Source: Hyphomicrobiales bacterium
GTDB lineage: Bacteria; Pseudomonadota; Alphaproteobacteria; Rhizobiales; Xanthobacteraceae
Direction: 5' to 3'
NCBI GenBank assembly: GCA_017305455.1
Contig: JAFKKO010000137.1
Span: forward strand, 1-40,116
Length of the DNA: 40,116 nt
The notes under the pieces were generated by a model that was not told where the DNA came from, made no database searches, and saw only the letters and a program-made list of their open reading frames with translations. Positions 7,779 to 15,023 of the stretch are shown here, in pieces. Position numbers and translations under genes: made by a program. Each line of letters begins with the position of its first letter. Position 1 is the stretch's first letter.

Positions 7779-9218
7779 ATGCACACCATCGTTCTCGACA
7801 GCGAGACCGATTTCGACGGCTGGCGCGCGGCGGCGCGGACACTGGCGCAGAACGGCGTGCCGCCGCAGGACATCGTGTGGACGGTGGCCGGCCGCGCGCC
7901 GGAATTGTTCGCACCGACCGAACTTCCATCCTGCGAAAACGCGCCTGCCTTCACCGTGCAGGCCGCCTTCATCGAGATCGCGCGCATGGCGATCCTGCAT
8001 CGCGATCCCGAACGCTTCGCCCTGCTCTACCGGCTGCTGTGGCGGCTGCGCGCCGATCCAGTAATCATGAACAATCCCGTCGACGCCGACGTCATCCGCG
8101 CCAGGACGCTGGCGCGCGAGGTGCGCCGCGACGAGCACAAGATGCACGCCTTCGTGCGCTTCCGCGAATTCGGCAGCGGCGACGCGACACGCTTCGTCGC
8201 CTGGTTCGAGCCCACGCACCACATCGTCGAGCTGGCGACGCCGTTCTTCGCGCGGCGCTTCGCCAGCATGGCGTGGTCGATCCTGACGCCGGAACGCTGC
8301 GCGCACTGGGACGGGCACGCTCTCACTTTCACCGCGGGCGCGACGCGCGCTGATGCGCCATCGGACGATCCCTTGGAGGAGACCTGGCGCACCTATTACG
8401 CCAGCATCTTCAATCCGGCACGGCTCAAGGTCAAAGCGATGCGGACCGAGATGCCGAAGAAATACTGGCGGAACCTTCCCGAGGCCTCCATGATTGATCC
8501 GCTGATCGCCGCAGCCGCGCGCACCACCCAGGTCATGATCGCGCGCGAGGCCCCGGCGCCCCGCCTCGCGCGACAGCGGAAGGACGCACCGATGACCGCA
8601 CCCGCGCTTCACAAGCCGGACAGCCTCGCCGCGCTGCGCGCCGAGGCCGCGCATTGCCGCGCCTGTCCGCTGTGGAAGGACGCGACCCAGACCGTATTCG
8701 GCGAAGGTCCCGAACACGCCTCCCTCATGCTGGTGGGGGAGCAGCCCGGAGACAAGGAAGACCTTGCCGGCAAGCCGTTTGTCGGTCCCGCCGGAATGAT
8801 GCTGGACCGAGCTCTGGTGGACGCCGGGATCGAACGCAACAAGGTCTACGTCACCAACGCGGTGAAGCATTTCAAATTCGTGCCGCGTGGCAAGATCCGC
8901 CTGCACCAGAAGCCGAGCACGCCGGAAATCCGGGCGTGCCGGCCATGGTACGAGCGCGAGCTTGCCTTGATCCAGCCCGCGCTCGTCATGGCCATGGGGG
9001 CGACGGCCGCGCAAAGCGTGCTCGGCAAGATCACCCCGATCGGCAAAAATCGCGGCCGTGTCATCGATCTCGACGATGCCACCAAGGCGCTCGTCACCGT
9101 TCATCCGTCCTATCTGCTCCGGCTGCCGGATGAAGACGCGCGGGCGCGCGAATATGCCGCCTTCGTCAAGGACCTCCAGCTCGCGGCCTCGGTCCTGCGC
9201 AAGCTGAAGGCGGCGTGA
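7779..9218 (+). CDS. udgX: DUF4130-UdgX fusion, uracil-DNA-binding/glycosylase-like protein
   Basis: A 479-residue two-domain protein. Residues 1 to about 260 match the DUF4130 (TIGR03915) DNA-metabolism domain. Residues from about 280 form a uracil-DNA glycosylase domain of UdgX type. It has CRAC (C293, C296) and a further Cys in IRACRPW as likely Fe-S ligands, GEQPGDKEDLAGKPFVGPAG as the active-site loop, and VTVHPSYLL as the C-terminal motif. The R-loop reads K-I-R-L-H (residues 372-376). In mycobacterial UdgX (KRRIH) that histidine forms a covalent bond to the DNA after uracil removal, and it is kept here. The ATG at 7779 has GAGAGG seven bases upstream; an ATG at 7764 is in frame but less well placed. 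Confidence 0.9.
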   Translation: MHTIVLDSETDFDGWRAAARTLAQNGVPPQDIVWTVAGRAPELFAPTELPSCENAPAFTVQAAFIEIARMAILHRDPERFALLYRLLWRLRADPVIMNNPVDADVIRARTLAREVRRDEHKMHAFVRFREFGSGDATRFVAWFEPTHHIVELATPFFARRFASMAWSILTPERCAHWDGHALTFTAGATRADAPSDDPLEETWRTYYASIFNPARLKVKAMRTEMPKKYWRNLPEASMIDPLIAAAARTTQVMIAREAPAPRLARQRKDAPMTAPALHKPDSLAALRAEAAHCRACPLWKDATQTVFGEGPEHASLMLVGEQPGDKEDLAGKPFVGPAGMMLDRALVDAGIERNKVYVTNAVKHFKFVPRGKIRLHQKPSTPEIRACRPWYERELALIQPALVMAMGATAAQSVLGKITPIGKNRGRVIDLDDATKALVTVHPSYLLRLPDEDARAREYAAFVKDLQLAASVLRKLKAA

Positions 9219-9245
9219 ATCACATCACTCGGCCCCTCACCCCGG

Positions 9246-9271
9246 CCCTCTCCCCGCAAGCGGGGAGAGGG
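9246..9271. terminator. Bidirectional hairpin between convergent genes
   Basis: Perfect 11-bp stem CCCTCTCCCCG / CGGGGAGAGGG with a 4-base loop. It sits between the end of udgX (9218) and the end of the convergent DUF892 gene (9285). There is no strong T tract on either side. The sequence is also a common dispersed repeat in alphaproteobacteria, so its terminator role is inferred from position. Confidence 0.6.
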
Positions 9272-9284
9272 AGAAGCAAGAAAC

Positions 9285-9929
9285 TTACGCCGCCAGCGCT
9301 TCCGAATTGACCTCGCCTTCCGCCAGCACCGTCAGGTCGCGATCGGTCTGGTGCTCCTCCTGCAGGGTTTCATCGAGCAGGTCGGCAGCCTCGTCCATGC
9401 CGAGCTTCTCCGCCCAGGCCTTAAGCGTGCCGTAGCGTGAGATCTCGTAATGCTCGACGGCCTGCGCAGCAGCCAAAAGACCTGCATCAAGGGCTTCGCA
9501 TCCCTTGTATTCGTCCATGATCTCCTTGCCCTCGTCGAGGATGCCTTCGATAGCATCGCAGGTCTTGCCCTTCGGAGCCTGACCCAGCAGCGCGAACACC
9601 TGCTCCAGACGGTCCACCTGGCCTTCGGTCTGCTCCCAATGGTTCTCGAACGCGGCGCGCAGATCGTTCGAATGCGCCGCCTTGGCCATCTTCGGCAGCG
9701 CCTTTAAAATCTTGTTTTCCGCGTAATAGATGTCCTTGAGGGTATCGAGAAAGAGATCGTGGAGAGTCTTGTCTTTCGCCGCCGGCCGGCGTGCGGCCGG
9801 CCGACGCGCGGGCGCTCGCTTTGTCGTAGACCGCCTCGCCGTCGCCGCCTTTCGCGCGGGAGAGCGCCGGACTGTCGATTTCTTGCCCGCGCGCTTTGCC
9901 GTTTTGCGTGCCGCTGCTCGTCTTGCCAT
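9285..9929 (-). CDS. Ferritin-like DUF892 (YciF-type) protein with histone H1-like N-terminal tail
   Basis: A 214-residue protein in two parts. Residues 1 to about 52 are almost only Ala, Arg, Lys, Pro, Thr and Ser (repeats such as RRSPARKA and ARRPAARRPAA), like the DNA-binding tails of bacterial histone H1-like proteins. Residues 53-214 are a DUF892/YciF ferritin-like four-helix bundle: DLFLDTLKDIYYAENKI, then HWEQTEGQVDRLEQVF, AVEHYEISRYGTL and EEHQTDRDL, with Glu/His residues that could bind a di-iron site. YciF proteins are stress proteins of poorly known function. The ATG at 9929 has GGAG eight bases upstream. A perfect EcfG promoter lies about 40 bases upstream, which fits general-stress expression. 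DNA binding or Dps-like protection is inference. Confidence 0.9.
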   Translation of the reverse strand: MARRAAARKTAKRAGKKSTVRRSPARKAATARRSTTKRAPARRPAARRPAAKDKTLHDLFLDTLKDIYYAENKILKALPKMAKAAHSNDLRAAFENHWEQTEGQVDRLEQVFALLGQAPKGKTCDAIEGILDEGKEIMDEYKGCEALDAGLLAAAQAVEHYEISRYGTLKAWAEKLGMDEAADLLDETLQEEHQTDRDLTVLAEGEVNSEALAA

Positions 9930-9968
9930 CTGTCTTCTCCGCCTGTTGAGGGATCATTGCGGCCCTTC

Positions 9969-9993
9969 AACGCGACGTGATCGAACAGGTTCC
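9969..9993 (-). promoter_or_regulatory. EcfG (general stress) promoter of the DUF892 gene
   Basis: Reading leftward, GGAAC (9993-9989), a 16-base spacer and CGTT (9972-9969) match the EcfG consensus GGAAC-N16/17-CGTT exactly. The -10 element ends 40 bases before the ATG at 9929, leaving a leader of about 30 bases. The site lies wholly in the gap before the M20 gene's stop at 10008, where no other gene could use it in this direction. Confidence 0.83.
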
Positions 9994-10007
9994 GGCAGGT
10001 CCGGCGT

Positions 10008-11183
10008 TCAGACCGCGAGTTGGGTCTCGACCAGCCTCGCCCAGTAGGACACGCCATAGACGATGGCTTCGTCATTGAAGTCGTAGGCCGGGTGATGCAG
10101 CCCCGCGCTGTCGCCATTACCGATGAAAATGAAGGCGCCGGGCCGCGCTTCGAGCATATAGGCGAAGTCCTCCGCACCCATCACCGGCGGAATATCGGAA
10201 CTGACATTGTCCGCGCCTGCCACTTCCGCGGCCACCCGCACCGCCACATCCACCTGCCCCGCGTGATTGACCAGCACGGGATAGCTGCGCTCATAATTCA
10301 GCGTGATCCGCGCCCCGGTCTGCAACGCGACGCCGGCAACGATTTCGCGCACCCGCTGCTCGACCAGATCGCGCATCTCGGCCGTCAGCGTCCGTGCGGT
10401 GCCCAGAATCTCCGCGGTCTGCGGAATGACGTTACGGGCGTCGCCGGCCCTGAACTGGCACATCGACACCACGACCGCCTCGAGCGGATCGACGCTGCGC
10501 GAGACGATGCTCTGCAGCGCCACCACGAGTTGCGAGCCCACCAGCACCGAATCGATACTCTTGTGCGGGCGCGCCGCATGGCCGCCGAGACCTTCGATGT
10601 GGATGTTGATGTGATCGGTCGCCGCCATGGTGGGCCCGACACGGGTGGCGAAAGTGCCGATCGGCATACCGGGGCTGTTGTGCATGCCGTAGACCCGATC
10701 GATGCCGAACCGGTCCATCAACCCGTCCCTGATCATCGCGTCGGCGCCCGCCCCGCCCTCTTCCGCGGGCTGGAAGATCATGATCGCCTCCCCGGCGAAA
10801 TTGCGGGTCTCCGCAAGATAGCGCGCCGCGCCCAGCAGCATCGCGGTATGGCCGTCATGGCCGCAGGCGTGCATCTTGCCCGGTACAGTCGAGCGATACG
10901 GCGCGTTGGTCTCCTCCTCGATCGGCAGTGCATCCATATCCGCACGCAGGCCCAGCGCCTTGATGCCGCTACCGTTCGCCGGCTTGTTTCCCTTGATGCG
11001 GCCGACCACGCCGGTGCGGCCAAGACCGGTCACCACCTCGTCGCAACCGAATTCGCGCAGACGGTCCGCGACGAACGCCGCGGTGCGATGCACATCGTAC
11101 ATCAGTTCGGGATGAGCATGCAGATCACGCCGCCACGCCTTGATTTCGGGTTGCAGGGCAGAAATGCGCTCGACAATGGGCAT
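10008..11183 (-). CDS. M20-family amidohydrolase (hippurate hydrolase/aminoacylase type)
   Basis: A 391-residue zinc-dependent amidohydrolase of the M20D group (HipO/AbgA-like), probably cytoplasmic because there is no signal peptide. Metal ligands are seen in HACGHDGHTAM, in PAEEGGAG and in the histidine of MHNSPGMP. The dimerisation lid lies around GLGGHAARPHKSIDS, and the C-terminal metal histidine is in GLHHPAYDFND. Members split N-acyl amino acids such as hippurate or acetyl-amino acids; the substrate cannot be told from sequence. The ATG at 11183 is used; a TTG six bases upstream is also in frame. It is transcribed away from the GMC oxidoreductase gene. Confidence 0.9.
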   Translation of the reverse strand: MPIVERISALQPEIKAWRRDLHAHPELMYDVHRTAAFVADRLREFGCDEVVTGLGRTGVVGRIKGNKPANGSGIKALGLRADMDALPIEEETNAPYRSTVPGKMHACGHDGHTAMLLGAARYLAETRNFAGEAIMIFQPAEEGGAGADAMIRDGLMDRFGIDRVYGMHNSPGMPIGTFATRVGPTMAATDHINIHIEGLGGHAARPHKSIDSVLVGSQLVVALQSIVSRSVDPLEAVVVSMCQFRAGDARNVIPQTAEILGTARTLTAEMRDLVEQRVREIVAGVALQTGARITLNYERSYPVLVNHAGQVDVAVRVAAEVAGADNVSSDIPPVMGAEDFAYMLEARPGAFIFIGNGDSAGLHHPAYDFNDEAIVYGVSYWARLVETQLAV

Positions 11184-11330
11184 TCGCAAACTCGTGGCCG
11201 TGGACTATGCAACAAGAGTAGCATGGACAAGTCATGGACCCAACAATGGCGAGCGCGCTAAATCCTTCTGGCGGCTTGCGGGGCCAGCTCATTCCAGAAC
11301 AAGAATTTCAACGCGCGGGCGGAAATAGTC

Positions 11331-12950
11331 ATGATGAAAAAGATCGATGGAGAATTCGACTATATCGTTGTCGGCGCCGGCACCGCCGGCTGCATCGTCG
11401 CCAACCGCCTGTCGGCCGATCCGCGCAACCGCGTTCTGATTCTCGAAGCCGGTGGCCATGACGACTGGATCTGGTTTCACATCCCGGTCGGCTATCTGTT
11501 CGCGATCGGCAATCCGCGCTCCGACTGGATGTTCAGGACCGAACCGGAGGCTGGCCTCAACGGTCGTTCGCTGCATTATCCGCGCGGCAAGGTGATCGGC
11601 GGCTCCTCCGCCATCAACGCCATGATTTGCATGCGCGGCCAGGCCGCTGACTACAATCACTGGCGGCAACTCGGCCTCACCGGCTGGGGCTGGGACGATG
11701 TGCTGCCCGCGTTCAAAAAGATCGAAGATCATTTCCTCGGCGCCGGCGACCTGCACGGCGCCGGCGGCGGTTTCCGCGTGGAAGCGCCGCGCCTGTCGTG
11801 GAAGGTGCTCGACGTGGTCGCGGAGGCCGCGAGCCAAGCCGGCATCCGGCGTGTGGCCGACTTCAACACCGGCGACAACGAAGGCATCGGCTATTTCCAT
11901 GTCAATCAGAAGCGTGGCCGGCGCTGGTCGGCGGCGCGCGGTTTTCTCAAGCCGGCGCTGACGCGCCCCAACCTCCGGCTGGAGACCGGCGTCGTGGTCG
12001 ATCGCCTGATCGTGGAGAACGGCCGCGCCGTCGGCATCCGCTTCCATCAAGGCAATGAGACCGTCGAAGCCCGCGCGAAGGGGGAAGTAGTCCTGTGCGC
12101 CGGCTCAATCGGATCGACCCAGGTGCTGCATCGCTCCGGCATCGGCCCGCAGGAATGGCTCGCACCGCTCGGCATCGACACGGTGCTCGACAAGCAAGGC
12201 GTCGGCCGCAACCTGCAGGATCACCTCCAACAGCGCGCGATCTACAAGGTCGAGGGCATCCGCACGCTCAACGAGACTTACTACAACCTGCTGCAACGCG
12301 GCTGGATGGGCGTCAACTACGCCCTGCGCCGGCGCGGGCCGCTCACCATGGCGCCCTCGCAGCTCGGCATCTTCACGCGCTCGAATCCGAACCGCGATCG
12401 CGCCAACATCCAGTTTCACGTCCAGCCGCTGTCGCTCGACAAGTTCGGCGATCCGCTGCACCGCTTTCCGGCGATCACCATCAGCGCCTGCAACCTGCAA
12501 CCGACATCGCGCGGCGTGATCCGTCTACGCTCCAATGAACTGAATGCGGCGCCGATCATCGCGCCGAACTATCTTGCGACCAATGAGGATCGCGAAGTCG
12601 CGGCCGACGCCATTCGCGTCACGCGCCGGCTGATGAAACAGCCCGCCCTCGCGCCGTATCGCCCGACGGAATATCTGCCCGGTCCGTCGGTCGGCGACGA
12701 CGACGCCTCGCTCGCCAAGGCGGCGGGCGATATCGGCACCACGATCTTCCATCCGGTCGGGACGGCGAAGATGGGAGCAGCCAACGATCCGATGGCGGTG
12801 GTCGATGAACGATTGCGGCTGCGCGGCATCGAGCGTCTGCGCGTCATCGACGCTTCGGTGATGCCCACGATCACGTCGGGCAATACCAATACACCGACGG
12901 CGATGATCGCCGAGAAGGGTTCCGCAATGGTCCTGGAGGATAACCGGTAA
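11331..12950 (+). CDS. GMC-family FAD oxidoreductase (choline dehydrogenase-like)
   Basis: A 539-residue flavoprotein. The FAD-binding Rossmann motif is YIVVGAGTAGCIVANRL near the N terminus, followed by LILEAGG. The first GMC signature is RGKVIGGSSAINAM and the second is GSIGSTQVLHRSGIG. The catalytic histidine is in FHPVGTAKMG, and SGNTNTPTAMIAEK closes the FAD site. It oxidises an alcohol to an aldehyde. The usual names in databases (choline or alcohol dehydrogenase) are general; no betaine genes lie nearby to support choline as substrate. The ATG at 11331 is preceded by GGCGGA. A hairpin follows the stop. Confidence 0.92.
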   Translation: MMKKIDGEFDYIVVGAGTAGCIVANRLSADPRNRVLILEAGGHDDWIWFHIPVGYLFAIGNPRSDWMFRTEPEAGLNGRSLHYPRGKVIGGSSAINAMICMRGQAADYNHWRQLGLTGWGWDDVLPAFKKIEDHFLGAGDLHGAGGGFRVEAPRLSWKVLDVVAEAASQAGIRRVADFNTGDNEGIGYFHVNQKRGRRWSAARGFLKPALTRPNLRLETGVVVDRLIVENGRAVGIRFHQGNETVEARAKGEVVLCAGSIGSTQVLHRSGIGPQEWLAPLGIDTVLDKQGVGRNLQDHLQQRAIYKVEGIRTLNETYYNLLQRGWMGVNYALRRRGPLTMAPSQLGIFTRSNPNRDRANIQFHVQPLSLDKFGDPLHRFPAITISACNLQPTSRGVIRLRSNELNAAPIIAPNYLATNEDREVAADAIRVTRRLMKQPALAPYRPTEYLPGPSVGDDDASLAKAAGDIGTTIFHPVGTAKMGAANDPMAVVDERLRLRGIERLRVIDASVMPTITSGNTNTPTAMIAEKGSAMVLEDNR

Positions 12951-12969
12951 GCATCCTGCGACGTTAAGA

Positions 12970-12993
12970 GGCGTATTTCGACGCAAATACGCC
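12970..12993 (+). terminator. Hairpin after the GMC oxidoreductase gene
   Basis: Perfect 9-bp stem GGCGTATTT / AAATACGCC with a 6-base loop, 20 bases after the stop codon. There is no clear T tract after it, so it may be a weak terminator or only an mRNA-stabilising hairpin. Confidence 0.45.
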
Positions 12994-13143
12994 CTGCATT
13001 TGCCCGGTTCCTTGTCTGTATGACACACCTGCGGAAATAACGGCGGGGAATCCGGCAAAGGGAATGTTGCTGCTGGAATTCCCGCGTAGCGAACCTTACT
13101 TTCGAATCATCCCGCTTATCGCCCAGATCAACGAAGGACGACA

Positions 13144-13380
13144 ATGCTCAGAACGCTTCTCATTGCCTCACTCTTTGCCTCGGCTGCGACTGCCGCCATG
13201 GCGCAGAATCAGACTCGCGGCGGCACGCCGGATGAGCAGAAAGCCTGTTCGAAGGATGTTTCACGCTATTGCCGTCCCGTGATGAACGAGTCTGATCTCG
13301 TCATCCTGTCCTGCCTGCAGCAGCACCGGCCCAAGATCAGCAAGGCCTGCGACGCTGTGCTCGCCAGCCACGGCCAGTAA
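13144..13380 (+). CDS. Small secreted four-cysteine protein (cysteine-rich repeat type)
   Basis: A 78-residue protein with a clear signal peptide (MLRTLLIAS, then AATAAMA, cleavage probably after residue 20). The mature part of about 58 residues has four cysteines at 35, 43, 57 and 69. The pattern C-x7-C-x13-C-x11-C, with KDVSRYCRPV and ILSCLQQHRPKISKAC, resembles the cysteine-rich repeat of Golgi GLG1-like proteins. Small alphaproteobacterial proteins of this kind are common and of unknown function. It is probably periplasmic with two disulphides. AAGGA six bases before the ATG is a good ribosome site. It is convergent with hpnO. Confidence 0.85.
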   Translation: MLRTLLIASLFASAATAAMAQNQTRGGTPDEQKACSKDVSRYCRPVMNESDLVILSCLQQHRPKISKACDAVLASHGQ

Positions 13381-13403
13381 TTTCAAGAGCCTCTCGACAC
13401 ACA

Positions 13404-13437
13404 AAGTCCGCCGCGTCGTTTCCGATGCGGCGGATTT
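13404..13437. terminator. Bidirectional terminator between the Cys-rich gene and hpnO
   Basis: TCCGCCGC (13407-13414) pairs with GCGGCGGA (13427-13434), with extra pairing inside the loop. AAA lies before and TTT after, so it can act in both directions between two convergent genes that end at 13380 and 13459. Confidence 0.65.
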
Positions 13438-13458
13438 GCATGAACGGCCGCCGGTCGG

Positions 13459-14850
13459 TCAGGCGGATTTGCGCACCGCGTTGTCCATCAGCGTCTTGCC
13501 GAGCGACCACACCGCGCCCGGCACGCGGTGGCTCGCCGCAATCACCGAATCGAACGCGCCTTCGATCCAGGCGCAGTCCTCGTCCGTCACCGTGAGCGGC
13601 GACAGCAGCTTGACGGTGTGGCTGGCATGGCCCGCCACCTGCGTCAGAATCCTGTGATCCTTGAACAGCGGAATGGTGATGAGCTGGCAGAACAGGCCCT
13701 TGCTCGCGCTCTCCAGCAGATTCCACGAAGCGCGCAGCGCCAGCGACTTCGGCGGGCCGAACTCGATGCCGATCATCAGGCCCTTGCCGCGTACGTTCTT
13801 GAGCAGCTCGTATTTCGGAATCATCGCATCAAGGTTCGCCATCAGGCGTTCGCCCTGCCGCGCGGCGTTCTCGATCAGCTTCTCTGACTTCAGCACTTCC
13901 AGGGTGGCGATGCCGGCCGCCATCGCCAGATCGTTCTTGGCAAACGTGGACCCATGCACCACCGCGCGATCCATCCGGTCGAAGATCTTGTCGAAGATCG
14001 CCTTGCGGGTCAGCACCGCGCCGACCGGCACATGGCCGCCCGACAGCGACTTCGACAGCAGCACCATGTCGGGCTCGACATTCCAGTGCTCGACGGCGAG
14101 GAAGCGGCCGGTCCGGCCCATGCCGGTCTGGATCTCGTCGGCGACGAAGATAGTGCCGTACTTCTTGCACAGCGCGGCGGCGCCCGGCAGGAAATCGTCA
14201 TCCGGAATGTTGACGCCCTTGCCCTGGATCGGCTCGACGACGAAAGCGGCGACCTGACGAGACGCCAGCGCCCGCTCCAGCGCCGCAAGATCGTTGAACG
14301 GAATCACGGAGCAATCGGGCAGCAGCGGACCAAAGCCGCCGCGGAAATTAACATCGTCGGTCAGCGACAGTGAACCGTAGGTCAGCCCGTGATAGCCGTG
14401 GTCGCAATAGACGATGCCGGAACGCCCGGTCGCGCCGCGCGCGAACTTGATCGCCGCCTCGACGCATTCCGTTCCGGAATTGGCGAAAAACACCTTATCC
14501 AGATATGGCACCCGCGCGATCAGGCGCTCCGCCAGAATGCCGGCCAGCGTGGACAGATCGAGCTGGACCAGGTTGGCGAACTCGCTGTCGAGAACGCTCT
14601 TGAGGGCGTCGCGAATCACCGGGTGGTTGCGACCGACCGCAAAAACGCCAAATCCGCTAAGGAGATCGAGATATTTTTCGCCGTCGCGATCGAAAAGATA
14701 TTGCCCTTGTCCGCGCTGGAACCCAACATCATACCCGATGGTTTTGAGCACCCGAACGAGCTGTTCGTTCAGATAACGAGTATGGAGAGTCCCGCGCTGA
14801 AACTGCCGGTCCGCGAATATCTCGGAAATGTCTATATTTGCTTTCACCAT
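13459..14850 (-). CDS. hpnO: HpnO, aminotransferase for aminobacteriohopanetriol
   Basis: A 463-residue class-III PLP-dependent aminotransferase. HpnO puts the terminal amino group on the bacteriohopane side chain to give aminobacteriohopanetriol. Visible motifs are FANSGTECVEAAIKFAR (phosphate binding), VADEIQTGMGRTG (the Asp that holds the PLP ring nitrogen) and LLSKSLSGGHVPVGA with the Schiff-base lysine at about residue 267. The family is close to ornithine and acetylornithine aminotransferases. The HpnO call rests on the hopanoid cluster next to it and on the long N terminus with SEIFADRQFQRGTLHTRYLN. ATG at 14850. It is separated from hpnN by the rightward DUF2147 gene, so it has its own promoter. 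Confidence 0.9.
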   Translation of the reverse strand: MVKANIDISEIFADRQFQRGTLHTRYLNEQLVRVLKTIGYDVGFQRGQGQYLFDRDGEKYLDLLSGFGVFAVGRNHPVIRDALKSVLDSEFANLVQLDLSTLAGILAERLIARVPYLDKVFFANSGTECVEAAIKFARGATGRSGIVYCDHGYHGLTYGSLSLTDDVNFRGGFGPLLPDCSVIPFNDLAALERALASRQVAAFVVEPIQGKGVNIPDDDFLPGAAALCKKYGTIFVADEIQTGMGRTGRFLAVEHWNVEPDMVLLSKSLSGGHVPVGAVLTRKAIFDKIFDRMDRAVVHGSTFAKNDLAMAAGIATLEVLKSEKLIENAARQGERLMANLDAMIPKYELLKNVRGKGLMIGIEFGPPKSLALRASWNLLESASKGLFCQLITIPLFKDHRILTQVAGHASHTVKLLSPLTVTDEDCAWIEGAFDSVIAASHRVPGAVWSLGKTLMDNAVRKSA

Positions 14851-14958
14851 AGGCTACATACGTCGGCTGATGGGCGCTTCGTCAACCGAAAAAAAGCAGG
14901 GCGGCGATTTGACGTCGCGACGGAACTTGGACGAGGCTGAAGCGGTTCGACACATTTT

Positions 14959-15000
14959 CTTCTCTTCGACCTATCTTCTCTTCGACCTATTTCTTCGACC
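14959..15000. repeat. 16-bp tandem repeat upstream of the DUF2147 gene
   Basis: The unit CTTCTCTTCGACCTAT occurs twice without mismatch (14959-14974, 14975-14990). It is followed by a shortened third copy, TTCTTCGACC (14991-15000). The array ends 23 bases before the ATG at 15024, so it lies in the leader or promoter of that gene. The pyrimidine-rich strand is the coding strand. Confidence 0.85.
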
Positions 15001-15023
15001 ATTGCGGTTGTACGCGAGGACTC

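Noticed and set aside
12950-13060. GTTCC and AACG near each other after the GMC gene.
   Set aside because: On the strand where they read GGAAC and CGTT the order is reversed, so they cannot form an EcfG promoter.
14959-15000. The tandem copies as a possible CRISPR start.
   Set aside because: The copies touch each other with no spacers between them and no cas genes are near.
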